Notes: generated by a model not told the origin, from the sequence alone. Counted from the stretch's first letter, positions 44,037-53,990 are shown. The stretch: DNA of 64,000 nucleotides from Chloroflexota bacterium (GCA_009840355.1 VXNZ01000023.1:122222-186221); one strand, 5' to 3'. Translations and numbers: made by a program.

Positions 44037-44795
44037 TCACCTTCTCACCACACCCTGGGGATCCCGTCTCGACGCCCTTCGGTTGAAGGTCTTGTCGAGG
44101 ATGCCGAAGGCGTGTGCGATGCCCTGTCGCCCCACTCTGGGGGAGGGCTCCTCCTCCTGCTTTAGCAGCGCGTGGGCGATCAGGCCTGCCATCTGAAGGA
44201 GTTGGTCTGACGCCGAGTCTCTGAAGGACGGGCCGCCGATTACGCTCTCTATGGGGATGTTCTTCGTCTTCTCTCCGTCCTCCCAGACGTCGTACCGGCT
44301 TGGCACGTGGTTGCGTCCCCTGAGCCTTCGGTGGAGCTGGGCTATCATCCGCTCGCGTCCCTCGTCGAAAATGAGGAAGGCGTGGCGGTCGGCGGAAGTG
44401 ACGGAGGTGTTGATGCGGTTGAGCAGCCTGTCGAGGCAGACGCGCTCGTGGCCCCTCACGTCCGGCTTGTGCAGGCAGACGTTTATCACCTCGACGACGC
44501 CTATGGTGCGCGCTGCGTCCTCGATGCGGCGCAGCCCCTCGGTGAAGACTTCGGCTCCGTGTACAGGTGCGAGCCTCACGTCGTTCCCGTCCATGCGGGC
44601 CAGCTTGCCGCGTCCTGCCAGCAGATCGCAGGCGTGCAGCTCGCGCTCGATGGGTATGCCGTAACGGTCTCTCAGCCCCTCCCGCCATTCCCGGATGTCG
44701 TGTGCGAGATCGTTCCAGCGCTCGGCGTGCACGCCCAGGGATGAGCGGAAGTGGTAGCGTGATCCCTCCGACTCGTCGATCTAGTACAGCCTTAT
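44037..44795 (-). pseudogene. DUF3800 gene with broken 5' end
   Basis: An open frame of 231 residues runs from a GTG at 44732. In the same frame upstream the sequence codes ATA-R-L-Y-stop-IDESEGSRYHFRSSLGV. The RLYxIDES motif is the usual N-terminus of DUF3800 proteins, so the original start (now ATA at 44795) and the residue before IDES (now TAG at 44783-44781) are both mutated. The remainder includes HAFLIFDEGRERM and a helical C-terminus. DUF3800 is an RNase-H-like family often found on mobile elements. Loss of the first acidic ligand from the open frame suggests inactivity. Confidence 0.7.
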
Positions 44796-44825
44796 GGCTT
44801 CAGCCCTATCGGTTGGAGTTCGCCT

Positions 44826-46463
44826 TCACGGGGCGCGGAACGCCTGCACAGGTTCGAGCACGCCGGGCGTGAGCCACGCTCGTCCGAGCGGACCCTCCTG
44901 CTCCAACAGTTTGCGGTGGGAGACCAGCAGTGGGACGCTGACGCCGGTGCGCGCCATCTCCTCCCTTGCCACTCTCAGGAAGTGGGTCTGCGCGATGTCG
45001 TCGTCGAAGACGATCAGCACGTCGGGCTGCGCGCCGTGATCGTCCGTGGGTCTGTGGGTGGAGTAGTAGCGTAGGTACGGCGCAAGGCGGGCGGCCATCG
45101 TGACCGGGCGCACGGCGCGCCGCTCCCACTCCAGGAAGAAGGGCCTCACAGCATTGCCCCTGTGCAGCATGCCGAATGCGTCGGGCTGTACCGAGCGCAT
45201 CCGGTCGTTGTGGTGGAAGTACCTCGAAGCGCGGCGCGGGGGGTCGAGCTGCACGATCTCCCGTGAGCGCGAGCGCGCCTGCCGTGCGAGCGCAGCGACG
45301 AAGCCGTGTACCGCTGCGGTGTGCTCGACGTTCCTAAGCAGCTGCCTGCTTCGCGTGCCGGATACGTTGCGCCAGGTCATCAGCTTTCCGTCGTCTACGG
45401 GCGTGACACTCCATCGTTTTCTCGCTGCGCCCACGGAGGCGCGGTCCCTTCGCGCGAGCATCGCCAGCGCCCTGTCGGTGACGGCGAGACGGCGCCGTCC
45501 CTCGATGGGGACATCTACGGCGAGACCCAGCTCGCGGAGCCTCACAACGACCTCCGACAGCCTCGACCGCTTCAATCCGATGAGCGCGCCCATGTGGGCA
45601 TGGCTCATCCAAGGCCAGTCCGAGATTAGGTCGATAGCGCGCTTGTCCACGGGCCTGAGCACGGACGGCAGCATCCAATCCTCATCCGTGTTCTCATCGA
45701 TGGCTTCGGGTAGAGATGCCCGTGCCGGCGTCTCATCGCCGGGCCATGGGCCTCGCGACCCAGTGTGCTCCAGCGCGGTCCTGAGGTCGAGGAGCGCCGC
45801 CCCTGACGGTGTTCGCCAGATCGCGGCTCCTGCCCCGGCGGACGCTGCATCGCTCTCCAGCGCGAGGTAGGCGATGGATGGCGCTCCGGCGACCAGCCTG
45901 CGCGCGTGCCTGAGCCGCGCCTCATCGGGCATGAGCATCAGCACGGCGGCTGGGCGCTCCTCCTGCCCGAGCCGCCACAGCCTCTTGGAGAATCCCGTGC
46001 GGTCGGTGGCAGTTCCCTGTCTGACGACGGCGATCACGCGCCCGTCGCGGAGCGCGACCGCGGCGTCCATCGGCATCGCCCTGAACCAGCGGAAGCGGAT
46101 GGGATGCTCGATGCCGGATATGGCGGAGGCCAGCCGGTAGATAACCGCCAAGGCGTCTAGTCGCTCCATCAGGACGCGCAGCCACTGTGCGGACACGGGA
46201 CGGTTGCGGAGCATGTCTTCCACCGGGAATCCTTCCTCCTCCGCAAGCCTGTGCAGGCCGTCGGCGGTGGGGAAGTACCGGCGTATGGATGGTATCAGAT
46301 CAGACGCGTGGGGCACGGATGCCGCAAGGCCGTCGCGCTCAAGTGCGTCGAAGGCATTGTAGACTGCGCTCCTGGAGCGGCCGGAGACGGCTACCGCCTC
46401 AAGCCTGTCGATGAGGGGCATGCGCGAAATAAGTCTCAGCGTGTCCGCCTCTATCGGTCTCAT
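44826..46463 (-). CDS. Replication-relaxation family protein
   Basis: This 545-residue protein has two winged-helix modules (residues 1-75, with GRSRSAVYNAFDALERDGL, and about 285-345, with MSHAHMGALIGLKRSRLSEVVVRLRELGL). A C-terminal region follows, with EHTAAVHGFVAAL, LEWERRAVRPVTMAARL and PDVLIVFDD, typical of the replication-relaxation (Replic_Relax) family. These proteins accompany plasmid and ICE transfer genes in Actinobacteria, Firmicutes and Chloroflexota. Overlap of 4 bases with the coupling ATPase gene places it in the transfer operon. It could stand in for a relaxosome component. Confidence 0.78.
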   Translation of the reverse strand: MRPIEADTLRLISRMPLIDRLEAVAVSGRSRSAVYNAFDALERDGLAASVPHASDLIPSIRRYFPTADGLHRLAEEEGFPVEDMLRNRPVSAQWLRVLMERLDALAVIYRLASAISGIEHPIRFRWFRAMPMDAAVALRDGRVIAVVRQGTATDRTGFSKRLWRLGQEERPAAVLMLMPDEARLRHARRLVAGAPSIAYLALESDAASAGAGAAIWRTPSGAALLDLRTALEHTGSRGPWPGDETPARASLPEAIDENTDEDWMLPSVLRPVDKRAIDLISDWPWMSHAHMGALIGLKRSRLSEVVVRLRELGLAVDVPIEGRRRLAVTDRALAMLARRDRASVGAARKRWSVTPVDDGKLMTWRNVSGTRSRQLLRNVEHTAAVHGFVAALARQARSRSREIVQLDPPRRASRYFHHNDRMRSVQPDAFGMLHRGNAVRPFFLEWERRAVRPVTMAARLAPYLRYYSTHRPTDDHGAQPDVLIVFDDDIAQTHFLRVAREEMARTGVSVPLLVSHRKLLEQEGPLGRAWLTPGVLEPVQAFRAP

Positions 46464-49102
46464 TCGCCTGCCTCTTCTTCATTCGACTTCTGCCCGTTCT
46501 CGTCCTTCTCCTTCCGTTCGCTCTCGTCACTGTTCCTGCCGGTGGGCGGCTGGAAGTGCTTGCTGCGCTGGTTCTTGCGCCCGAGTTCCTCGGGGGAGTC
46601 GCCGTCCGCCTTCTCCGAGGGCTTCCTGCCCTCCCTGATGTCCTTCACCGCCTTGCGGTACTCGTCGGCGCGCTTTGCGATCTCAGCCTGCTGCGCCGCG
46701 ATCTCCTCGGCGGACAGGACGTAGTCGCCTGACTCGGCGCGGATGCGCTCCGCGACTTCGGCGTCCCCGTCCTCCGGCTTTCTGACCATCATGGAGAACG
46801 CGGGCATCCGCTCCTTTCCCACGGTGGCTCGAACGTAGCAGTTGTGCACCGCAAGCGACACGATGTCGTCCTCGGTCACGCGGCCCTTGCCCAGCTCCCA
46901 CACGAGCTGCCGGGCGTCGCTGCCCGCCACCTGGAAGACGGCAAGACAGCCGACGTTGGCTAGCAGGGTGTCTCGCATCGTGCGCGAGAGGTTGTCCAGC
47001 TTGGCGAGGCTCTGCGTGGCCAGAATGAACGACGCGCCGAACTTGCCCAGCTCGGACAACATGCTCTCGTAGTCCACGCCCGGCATCGACTGCATCTCGT
47101 CCACGACCACAAGCGCGCCGCGCCGCTTCTCCGGCGGCAGGCTGCCCTGCTCCCGTATCACGGCGTCCACCAGGTTGAGCAGCGACGCGCCCACCAGCGC
47201 GGCCACGTCTCTGCCCACACTCCCCTGCGCGGTGGATACCAGCAGTATTCCGCCGTCGTGTATGGTGCGGCGCAGGTCTATGGTGGAGCGGGGCTGTCCG
47301 AGGATGGCCCGCGCACGCTTGGACGAGGCGTAGTACGACAGCCTGGTCTGCACCGGGGCGAGAGCGTCGGCGCGGGTCTCGCGCCGCCACTTGCCGAAGT
47401 CCCTCGCCCACCATTGGAGAAGGAACGGGTCGGTCACCTTCGCCAGCACGCCTTCCTTGAACTTGTCGTCCGAGATCAGCGTCAGACCGTCCAGTATGGT
47501 CAGCTGCTCGTCGTCTCCGGTGGAGGGATGCTCGTTCGCCTCGTGGAGCGTCTTCACCGTCTGCTCCAGGATGGACTGCATCCTCGGCCCCCACTGGTCC
47601 CACAGTCCCTTGGCGACGCGCACCACCGAGTCGGCGGTGCGGTCGCGGTCTGCGAAGACGCGCGTGTCGAGCACGTTGATGCCGGGCGCTCCGCGCGGGT
47701 CGGCGAGGTCTATGAGCCTGACGCTCGACGCGAGCGACTCGGGCACCTGTCTGAGCAGCCCATCCACCAGGTCCGCGTGCGGATCGACGACCACTATGGC
47801 GTCACCGTCCCTTCCCGCGGCCTTCTCCTTCAGCTTGTGGGCGACGATGTTGTGCATCAGCGTGGACTTGCCCATGCGGGTGCGCGCGACGTAGAGGTGA
47901 TGACGCCTGAGCAGGTCGTCGGGGAAGTGTATAGGCCTGGGCCTGCCCGCCGTGGTGTCTCCCACGGGGGCGCCGCCCCTGACGCCCCTCGCCGACGGCA
48001 TCAGCACCCTTGATCCCGTGCGCTCCACCAGCGGCGTCTCGTCCCTCGCTCCCGGTGGGTGCCAGAGCGCCGCCGCCTCGCGCACTCCCAGCACGCTGCG
48101 GCTACCGAACAGCCCGGGGCCTGACGGGTGTATCATCGAAGGGCCCGGGACCGTGGGCCGCACGCGACTCACATTGAACCTCGCGCCCGCCGGGTGGTCG
48201 TAGTGGCGGTACGCGGCGGCAACCGGCTCAAGCAGCTTACGCGCCCGCTCGCGATCCTGCTTCGGCTCGCCGGTCCCGGGAAGCACTGCAACCACCTGGA
48301 CCTCGGCGTCGAAGGCGATGCGCGCGACCTTCTCTCTTATGAGGATCGGGTCGAACACGCGGTTGCGCTTCTTCCAGCGGTGCCATGCCCAGCCGCCGAC
48401 CGCCAGCGCGACTGCGATCCCCGCGCCCATCAGCACGGCCTTCCAGGTCTCTCCTGACTGCACCCAGAGGTAGCCTCTCAGCGCCGCAAGCGCCGCCAAG
48501 CCCAGCACGGCCATCGTCGCCCCGTCGGTCTGGAGCGGCCTGGTCTGGTAGGTGTAGGACCCATCCCGCCTGTCTTCCACGGCGCGCTTATGGGCCCTCT
48601 TCTGGTGGGACTGGGACCAGTCGGGGCCCATGGAGCGCAGCATCAGCCGCGCCACTATGCGCTCGCCGGCGTTGAGGTTGGAGAGCGCGCCCAGCACCGC
48701 TATGAGGGGATCGGAGCCGGGGTCGAGCAGGTCGTCGTCGCGGAACACCCTCAGCGGCACGAACTCGGGTCCGCTCGCCCGGAGAGTGATGCTCCACGCC
48801 GCCTCGCCCTCTCTCAGACGCAGCGGGTCATCGTCCGCGGGGACCTCGCCGATGACGGCCTGTGGGTAGTGGGCGGAGACCTGCCCGCGCACCACCTGGT
48901 CGTCAAGGCAGCGCGCCATCAGCGTCACGCCGTCGATGTCCCCGGCAAGCTCCAGGGAGAACGGCTCTGGCACGGCGATGGACTGGAGCATGTTCTCCAC
49001 GCCCAGCATCGTGCGCTCTCCGGTCCTGGGCGGAGTCACCGCCAGCAGCACCGGTCGCCTGGGTTGGGATTTTCCGAGTATCTTCGATAGGTTGAGTTTC
49101 AT
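46460..49102 (-). CDS. Type IV coupling protein (VirD4/TraG-like) ATPase
   Basis: This 880-residue protein has an N-terminal cytoplasmic region and two helices near 195-214 and 223-241. A P-loop ATPase domain follows, with Walker A YVARTRMGKST (about 404-414), Walker B AIVVVDPHADL (about 435-445), and ALVVVDEMQSMPGVDYESM with the TraM-recognition block. It should pump DNA through the type IV channel. The Asp/Glu/Lys-rich C-terminal tail (last 100 residues) is probably disordered. The frame stays open to 49609, but the ATG at 49102 with GGAG upstream matches the protein start. Confidence 0.88.
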   Translation of the reverse strand: MKLNLSKILGKSQPRRPVLLAVTPPRTGERTMLGVENMLQSIAVPEPFSLELAGDIDGVTLMARCLDDQVVRGQVSAHYPQAVIGEVPADDDPLRLREGEAAWSITLRASGPEFVPLRVFRDDDLLDPGSDPLIAVLGALSNLNAGERIVARLMLRSMGPDWSQSHQKRAHKRAVEDRRDGSYTYQTRPLQTDGATMAVLGLAALAALRGYLWVQSGETWKAVLMGAGIAVALAVGGWAWHRWKKRNRVFDPILIREKVARIAFDAEVQVVAVLPGTGEPKQDRERARKLLEPVAAAYRHYDHPAGARFNVSRVRPTVPGPSMIHPSGPGLFGSRSVLGVREAAALWHPPGARDETPLVERTGSRVLMPSARGVRGGAPVGDTTAGRPRPIHFPDDLLRRHHLYVARTRMGKSTLMHNIVAHKLKEKAAGRDGDAIVVVDPHADLVDGLLRQVPESLASSVRLIDLADPRGAPGINVLDTRVFADRDRTADSVVRVAKGLWDQWGPRMQSILEQTVKTLHEANEHPSTGDDEQLTILDGLTLISDDKFKEGVLAKVTDPFLLQWWARDFGKWRRETRADALAPVQTRLSYYASSKRARAILGQPRSTIDLRRTIHDGGILLVSTAQGSVGRDVAALVGASLLNLVDAVIREQGSLPPEKRRGALVVVDEMQSMPGVDYESMLSELGKFGASFILATQSLAKLDNLSRTMRDTLLANVGCLAVFQVAGSDARQLVWELGKGRVTEDDIVSLAVHNCYVRATVGKERMPAFSMMVRKPEDGDAEVAERIRAESGDYVLSAEEIAAQQAEIAKRADEYRKAVKDIREGRKPSEKADGDSPEELGRKNQRSKHFQPPTGRNSDESERKEKDENGQKSNEEEAGE

Positions 49103-49158
49103 TTGGTTCGCTCCGTTCTCTACTGGTTCCCGCACTTCATTCCTGTCTTGTCGCTTGG

Positions 49159-51486
49159 TCAGCGCCTGCCCGGAGTCCACTCGATCACCTCGGTCTCCTC
49201 CGGCGTGGCCTCGATGCGCACCGGGAAGCGGTGTCCCTTCGACAGCAGTAGCCCGTCCCCGCGCGGGCAGGACAGCAGCCAGCGCTGCAGCTCCTCCGGC
49301 AGGTCGAAGGCGTCTCCGACCGTGCTGATCGCCGCCGCGTCCTGCTGGAGAAGCAGCTTGAAGGCGGCGTTCTGCAGCAGCGCCCGGCCGGAGTGGCCGG
49401 TAATGGCCCTGGACGAGTCCTCCGAGAGAAGGTCCTGCACGTCCTTGGTGATGAACTGGAGACCGAGGCGGTGCTTGCGGGCGCGCTTGGCCATGGACAC
49501 CATGAAGGCTGCGCCCTCCGGGTGCTGCATGATGGACCACACCTCGTCGACGACCAGCAGGCGGGGCTTGGGATCCTGCGCCGCCGCTGCCCACACCGTC
49601 TCGGTGCATACCATCGCGGCGGCGGGCCTGAGCTCGGGTTCGAGCAGCCGCAGGTCGAATACGGTCACCAGCGCCTCGTTGCCCAGCAGGTCGTCTCCCT
49701 CGTCGGAGAGCAGGTTGCGCAGGCTGCCGGTGGCGAATGGCCTCAGCAGTCTGGAGAGATCTTCGGCCTCTCCTTCGAGGTAGGCGTAGAAGTCTCTGAA
49801 GCCGGTGCGCTCCCTGGACTGTGCGTAGTAGCCCGCCAGCGCGTGGTCGAGGGTGGCGCGGCGGTCTGCCGACAGCCGCTCTCCGATCATCACCTCGATT
49901 AGCCGTCTGAGGCTGCCGATGCGCTGGAGGAGCTCCTCCGAGTCGCCCCTGTCGATCACGAACGGGTTCATGCCCTGTCCGGGTACTCCGGGCGACAGCA
50001 CCCGTCCTCCGGCTGCGCGCGCCATGTCCGCGTATTCACCCTCGGGATCGATGACGTAGGCGGTCACTCCTCTGCACAGGCCTCTGAGCACTCCCAGCTT
50101 GGTGGCGAACGACTTGCCGCTTCCCGACCTTGCAAGCACCGCTGTGTTCGCGTTCAGGTGCGTTCCGTCCCAGGGGTCGTACACGACCGGGGCGCAGGCG
50201 CGCATGTCGATGCCGTACAGGGTGCCGCTGCGCGTGTCGAGGTCGGGCGGCGAGAAGGGGAACAGCCTCGCTAGGCTGGACGTGTCCAGCGTGCGCCAGG
50301 CCGCGACCGCGTTCATCGCCAGGGGCATAGTCGAAAGCAGGCCCACGCGCTGGCGGAAGGTCAGGTTGTCGAGTTTGCCCAGCGTGGCGGCGAAGTGTCC
50401 CTTCGCGCGCTGGGTCATCTCCTTGAGCGCATCGGCGTCGCTCGCGTGCAACGTCACCGACAACGACGAGTGGAACAACCGCTCCCTGCCGCGCTGCACC
50501 TCGTCCCTGAGCCGGGTCACGTCCTCCAGGGCGATCTCCGCCTCCGGCGACAGCGTGCGCCCGCGCTTGAGCGAAAGGCTCTGCGCCGACTCGAATCTCA
50601 CCTTCTGCCACTCGAGGGTTCTCGCCGCCTGCTCAGCCGGTATCGGCCCCAAATGGATGGACAGGTCCATCGGCGCGCCCGCCGCCATCAGCCCCTGGAG
50701 GAAGCCGGGGGCGAGCGAGCGCGGCCACTTGCCCAGGTGCAGCGAGCGCACGAGCCGGTCTCCGACGCGCGCGTTGCGGCGGTTAATCCCCACTTCTACG
50801 ACGGCCTCCGGGTCGAACTCGCCCGGCGTGCCGCCGAGCGCGGCCGACACCAGGAACATCCTGAGCCGGCGTCCGCTGAGCGGGTGAACGGACAGCCCGC
50901 CCCGCGCGAGCAGGCCGCGCAGCTCGTCCACGCGGGCGAACTCGCAGACGGCATAAAAGCGCCTGTCGAGGATGCCGTCCCGCGCTTCAAGGTCGGTGAG
51001 CAGCCTGCCGAGTGACTCGGCCGCCGCCCGCGTCTGCGGGGGCAAGCCCTCCGGCTGCGCCGCTGTGAGATTCGTCCTCAGCCCGTCGAGTCTGGGAGGG
51101 TGCTGCCTTATGAGCAGCTGGAACGGGAAGTCGCAGGCGTTAAGCGCGCCAGCGAAGGCTCCGAGCTTCGGCTCGTCCATCTCCTGTCCCATCACCTCAC
51201 ACACGCCCAGCTTCACGCCGTCCAATCTCACAGGGCCGTCCTCCTCGACGTGCGACAGCATGAAGAACAGCGGAAGGTCGGGCGGTGGTCTTTTGTCCCC
51301 GGAGTCGCTCCCTGAAGCGTCCTGGGGAGCGGTGTCCTCTGACGGCGGGCAGAGTACGGGAGTTGCGGGTTCAGTGGTCTGTACGTTAACCGGAATATCT
51401 TCCTCCGGCCCTTCATGCGGAGTCGAGGCCGCATCCTGCTGCGTCTCCCCTCCGCGTCTCGTGATCTTCCTGAAGAGGCTCTTCAC
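49159..51486 (-). CDS. VirB4/TraC-type conjugation ATPase
   Basis: This 775-residue protein has an acidic disordered N-terminus (about 1-70) and a VirB4 N-domain. The ATPase core has Walker A VLARSGSGKS (about 450-459), AYVIDPEGEYADMA and Walker B RLLVVDEVWSIMQHPEG (about 640-656). VirB4 energises pilus assembly and substrate transfer. The start is a GTG with strong AGGAGG. It is the most reliable marker that the element is conjugative. Confidence 0.9.
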   Translation of the reverse strand: MKSLFRKITRRGGETQQDAASTPHEGPEEDIPVNVQTTEPATPVLCPPSEDTAPQDASGSDSGDKRPPPDLPLFFMLSHVEEDGPVRLDGVKLGVCEVMGQEMDEPKLGAFAGALNACDFPFQLLIRQHPPRLDGLRTNLTAAQPEGLPPQTRAAAESLGRLLTDLEARDGILDRRFYAVCEFARVDELRGLLARGGLSVHPLSGRRLRMFLVSAALGGTPGEFDPEAVVEVGINRRNARVGDRLVRSLHLGKWPRSLAPGFLQGLMAAGAPMDLSIHLGPIPAEQAARTLEWQKVRFESAQSLSLKRGRTLSPEAEIALEDVTRLRDEVQRGRERLFHSSLSVTLHASDADALKEMTQRAKGHFAATLGKLDNLTFRQRVGLLSTMPLAMNAVAAWRTLDTSSLARLFPFSPPDLDTRSGTLYGIDMRACAPVVYDPWDGTHLNANTAVLARSGSGKSFATKLGVLRGLCRGVTAYVIDPEGEYADMARAAGGRVLSPGVPGQGMNPFVIDRGDSEELLQRIGSLRRLIEVMIGERLSADRRATLDHALAGYYAQSRERTGFRDFYAYLEGEAEDLSRLLRPFATGSLRNLLSDEGDDLLGNEALVTVFDLRLLEPELRPAAAMVCTETVWAAAAQDPKPRLLVVDEVWSIMQHPEGAAFMVSMAKRARKHRLGLQFITKDVQDLLSEDSSRAITGHSGRALLQNAAFKLLLQQDAAAISTVGDAFDLPEELQRWLLSCPRGDGLLLSKGHRFPVRIEATPEETEVIEWTPGRR

Positions 51487-51505
51487 TGGGTCTCCTCCTT
51501 TCGGT

Positions 51506-51820
51506 CTATGCGGTCGGCAGACCGACGATGCCGCTTCTGAGCAGCGTGGCGATGCCCTTTGCCAGCAGCACGAGCACCAGGCCGGCGATGGCGAGGATCA
51601 CCGCGCTCTTCGCCCTGCCGCCCCCGCGCTCGTCGGCTCCGTCCGCCATCAGCAGGAAGCCCGCCCACACGATGGCGAAGACGCAGATGCCCGTTGCGGC
51701 GTAGGCCATCGCGGTGAGCACCGCGTCGAAGGCGGCCAGCATCGCGTCCTCCGGCGCGGCCCCCATGCACACGAGGGCCGCGCCCGTCGGCAGCGGCAGA
51801 GTCGCGGCGCGCCTCACCAT
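51506..51820 (-). CDS. Small two-helix membrane protein, VirB2/pilin-like
   Basis: This 104-residue protein has an N-terminal hydrophilic stretch, a first helix (about 40-58, ATGICVFAIVWAGFLLMAD) and, after a polar GADERGGGRAK loop, a second (about 72-90). This is the TrbC/VirB2-type pilin topology. It begins at an ATG (51820) with GGGAG upstream and overlaps the end of the large PrgI-like gene by 7 bases. The upstream frame also remains open. Assignment as pilin is by topology and position only. Confidence 0.65.
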   Translation of the reverse strand: MVRRAATLPLPTGAALVCMGAAPEDAMLAAFDAVLTAMAYAATGICVFAIVWAGFLLMADGADERGGGRAKSAVILAIAGLVLVLLAKGIATLLRSGIVGLPTA

Positions 51821-53514
51821 GGCCACTCCCATCCGAGCTGCCCGAACCAGCCGCGCAGTCCGCCGCCGGCCGGCGTCTGCTCGGCGGGCGGGTCGACAGG
51901 CTCCGGCTCCGGCAGCACTAACGCCGTGAACGGGTCGTCCGATCCGACGACCGACGCAAGCGACAGGCTCTCGGGCCTGATCCTGGATATGGGGTCCCTG
52001 TCCGCCACCTCGGCGTCCACGCGCTCGGGGTGAAAGACGTCCGCCGTCACGTCCCTGGCGATTGTGGCGCTGGGGACGTGGGCGTACGCCCTCGCGGTGG
52101 CGGACTTCCTGGAGCCTCCCTCGCACCTGACCGACACCCTCTTACTGTCCGAGTCGCTGGCACCCGGGCGATGGAGGTGCACGGTCCTGGTGACCTGCTG
52201 GGTCCATGCCTCGCGGTGCGTGAGGCGCGTCAGCGGGGGAACCGGTATGCGGAGACTCGCCTCCAGGTCCGCCTCAACCGTCACGTCGTGAATGGCCTCA
52301 CCCGCAGCGACGGGTATGGAAAAATGAGCTTCCCCGTCCGGAGCGAACACGACGGTGGCATGGGAGTCGCCGGCCGCCGCCGATACCGTCCCCGTTATTC
52401 CCGTTATTACGGCGTCCATCAGCGTCGTCTCGGTGACGCTGGCGTGTCCTGCAACCGTCTGTAGCTCGACCGGGTGCTCGATGGCCGTCACGCACCCGGA
52501 CTCGATGACGCCGCTCACTGTCCCGGGCGTCCAGCCCAGGGAGACGATGCGCAGGTCGCACAACTCTCCCTCGACCTCCGGAAGCGGGAACGGTATCTGC
52601 TCATGCGTGAGCGTGACCGCACCCGCCTGTCGCAGCGAGTCCACCCATGAGAAGGTGAGGGACGGCACCGGACCGTGCAGGGGCAGCGAGTAGTCGATGC
52701 TCTCACCCCCGGCCAAGGTGGCCGCGCCCCAGAAGCGCAGCCACGTTCCCTCCGGACCGCCGAACGCCCGGGTACGCAGCTCGATGCCGGTCGCGGCGCG
52801 CAGGGTCACCTCTGCGCGGTCGCCGGAGACGGTCAGCCCCTCTACGAATATCCTTCGCCCGTCCACCGGGTCGGTGAGTACGAAGTCGATCTCGTCCTGC
52901 CAGCGCTCGTGATCGTCGGCGAGCGCCACGCCCGGGAGGGATGCCACGAGCGCAGTCAGGGTCGCGGCGACCGCGACCGCCATCAACTTGGGGTGCCTGT
53001 TGCGCCTGTCCCTGCGGCTCCGTGACTCTCTGCCGTTGATGCTGTCCGCCTGCTCGCGCCTGCGCTTTCCGAACCAGCGGTGTGGGCGGAAGGGCATCCT
53101 TCCTCCCGTTCGCTTCCGGTTCCTGCGCCTGCGAAGGACACGCTGTGCCCTTCTGACCATCATACGCACAGGGCCGGGGCCGCCCTTCTGCTGTATGGGC
53201 GTGGGCGGCTCGTCTCTCACAAGCTCGGACACCTGCCCTGCGTATAGCCTTGCGCCCAGTCTGTACGTCAGCAGGTCGGCGGCCACAAGCGGCAGCCGCC
53301 TGCCTCCTATCCTCCCCACGACCGCGACCAGCCCCACCAGGCCGAGCAGAACGGCAATCGCTATCCTCACCTCGGAAGGCCCTATGGGAGCGTAGCGGTA
53401 AGCGCCGTAGGACAGGGCGCACACCGCCGTCATCGCCACGATCTGCGGAAACGTGAACCACAGCAGCACCCTGTCCTCGGCCTGCACGTGGGTCGGTACC
53501 TCGTGTTCTCTCAT
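51814..53514 (-). CDS. PrgI/VirB3-like membrane protein fused to an exported beta-rich domain
   Basis: The N-terminal 100 residues match the PrgI family: VPTHVQAEDRVLLWFTFPQIVAM, two helices, then RRLPLVAADLLTYRLGARLYAG. Next is a very basic segment (about 120-175), a second signal-like helix (MAVAVAATLTALVASLPGVALADD, about 178-201), then about 360 residues rich in beta strands without known motifs. PrgI proteins are VirB3 counterparts in type IV channels. The exported C-terminal domain probably makes an outer part of the mating channel or an adhesin. GGAGG precedes the ATG. Confidence 0.75.
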   Translation of the reverse strand: MREHEVPTHVQAEDRVLLWFTFPQIVAMTAVCALSYGAYRYAPIGPSEVRIAIAVLLGLVGLVAVVGRIGGRRLPLVAADLLTYRLGARLYAGQVSELVRDEPPTPIQQKGGPGPVRMMVRRAQRVLRRRRNRKRTGGRMPFRPHRWFGKRRREQADSINGRESRSRRDRRNRHPKLMAVAVAATLTALVASLPGVALADDHERWQDEIDFVLTDPVDGRRIFVEGLTVSGDRAEVTLRAATGIELRTRAFGGPEGTWLRFWGAATLAGGESIDYSLPLHGPVPSLTFSWVDSLRQAGAVTLTHEQIPFPLPEVEGELCDLRIVSLGWTPGTVSGVIESGCVTAIEHPVELQTVAGHASVTETTLMDAVITGITGTVSAAAGDSHATVVFAPDGEAHFSIPVAAGEAIHDVTVEADLEASLRIPVPPLTRLTHREAWTQQVTRTVHLHRPGASDSDSKRVSVRCEGGSRKSATARAYAHVPSATIARDVTADVFHPERVDAEVADRDPISRIRPESLSLASVVGSDDPFTALVLPEPEPVDPPAEQTPAGGGLRGWFGQLGWEWPW

Positions 53515-53538
53515 TTTTTCTTCCTCCTTCGCGCCCTT

Positions 53539-53829
53539 CTAACCGTCGTCGTCGCCGTCATTTGTCGGGTCGGGTATCTCACCGATTTCCACCGGGGAGC
53601 CGACTACCGCGTCGATAACCAGCTCGACTACGCCGTAGGCGACAAGCGCCAGCACGACGCCCGCGAGGGCGGTCATCATCGCGCTCTTGCCCCGCTCCAT
53701 CTGGTGGGGCGCTCCGCTGGCCGTGAGGTACAGGTAGGCGCCGTAGATGAAGAAGCCCACTCCGACCACTCCGACGATGCCCAGCAGGATGCCCACCAGG
53801 TTCGATATGGTCTGCGTCAGGTCTTCCAT
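53539..53829 (-). CDS. Small two-helix membrane protein, TrbC/VirB2-like
   Basis: This 96-residue protein starts MEDLTQTISNLVGILLG with helices near 10-36 and 48-74, a short ASGAPHQMERGKSAM loop between them and an acidic C-terminal tail. This is a second pilin-like protein in the same operon as that at 51506-51820. The ATG at 53829 has GAGGAG ten bases upstream; the frame remains open to 54909 by chance. Confidence 0.62.
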   Translation of the reverse strand: MEDLTQTISNLVGILLGIVGVVGVGFFIYGAYLYLTASGAPHQMERGKSAMMTALAGVVLALVAYGVVELVIDAVVGSPVEIGEIPDPTNDGDDDG

Positions 53830-53990
53830 AAGTTCTGTCTCCTCTCTGTCTTCTGTTGTCGGGCGTCTCTCGCCCTTTCCGTGTCCATTCCTATCGGTCG
53901 CTGTGTCTCGGGACTCCTGCCCGCACATCGCTCCCACCTCCTTGGTCGTATCGACCGGCGCCACATGGGTCGTTGGTGTCTTCAGGAAAA

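Noticed and set aside
35073..44783. TAG read as a sense codon throughout the element
   Set aside because: kwaB and the small HTH genes at 37592 and 37928 end in TAG at natural lengths, so TAG is a normal stop here; no suppressor tRNA was seen.
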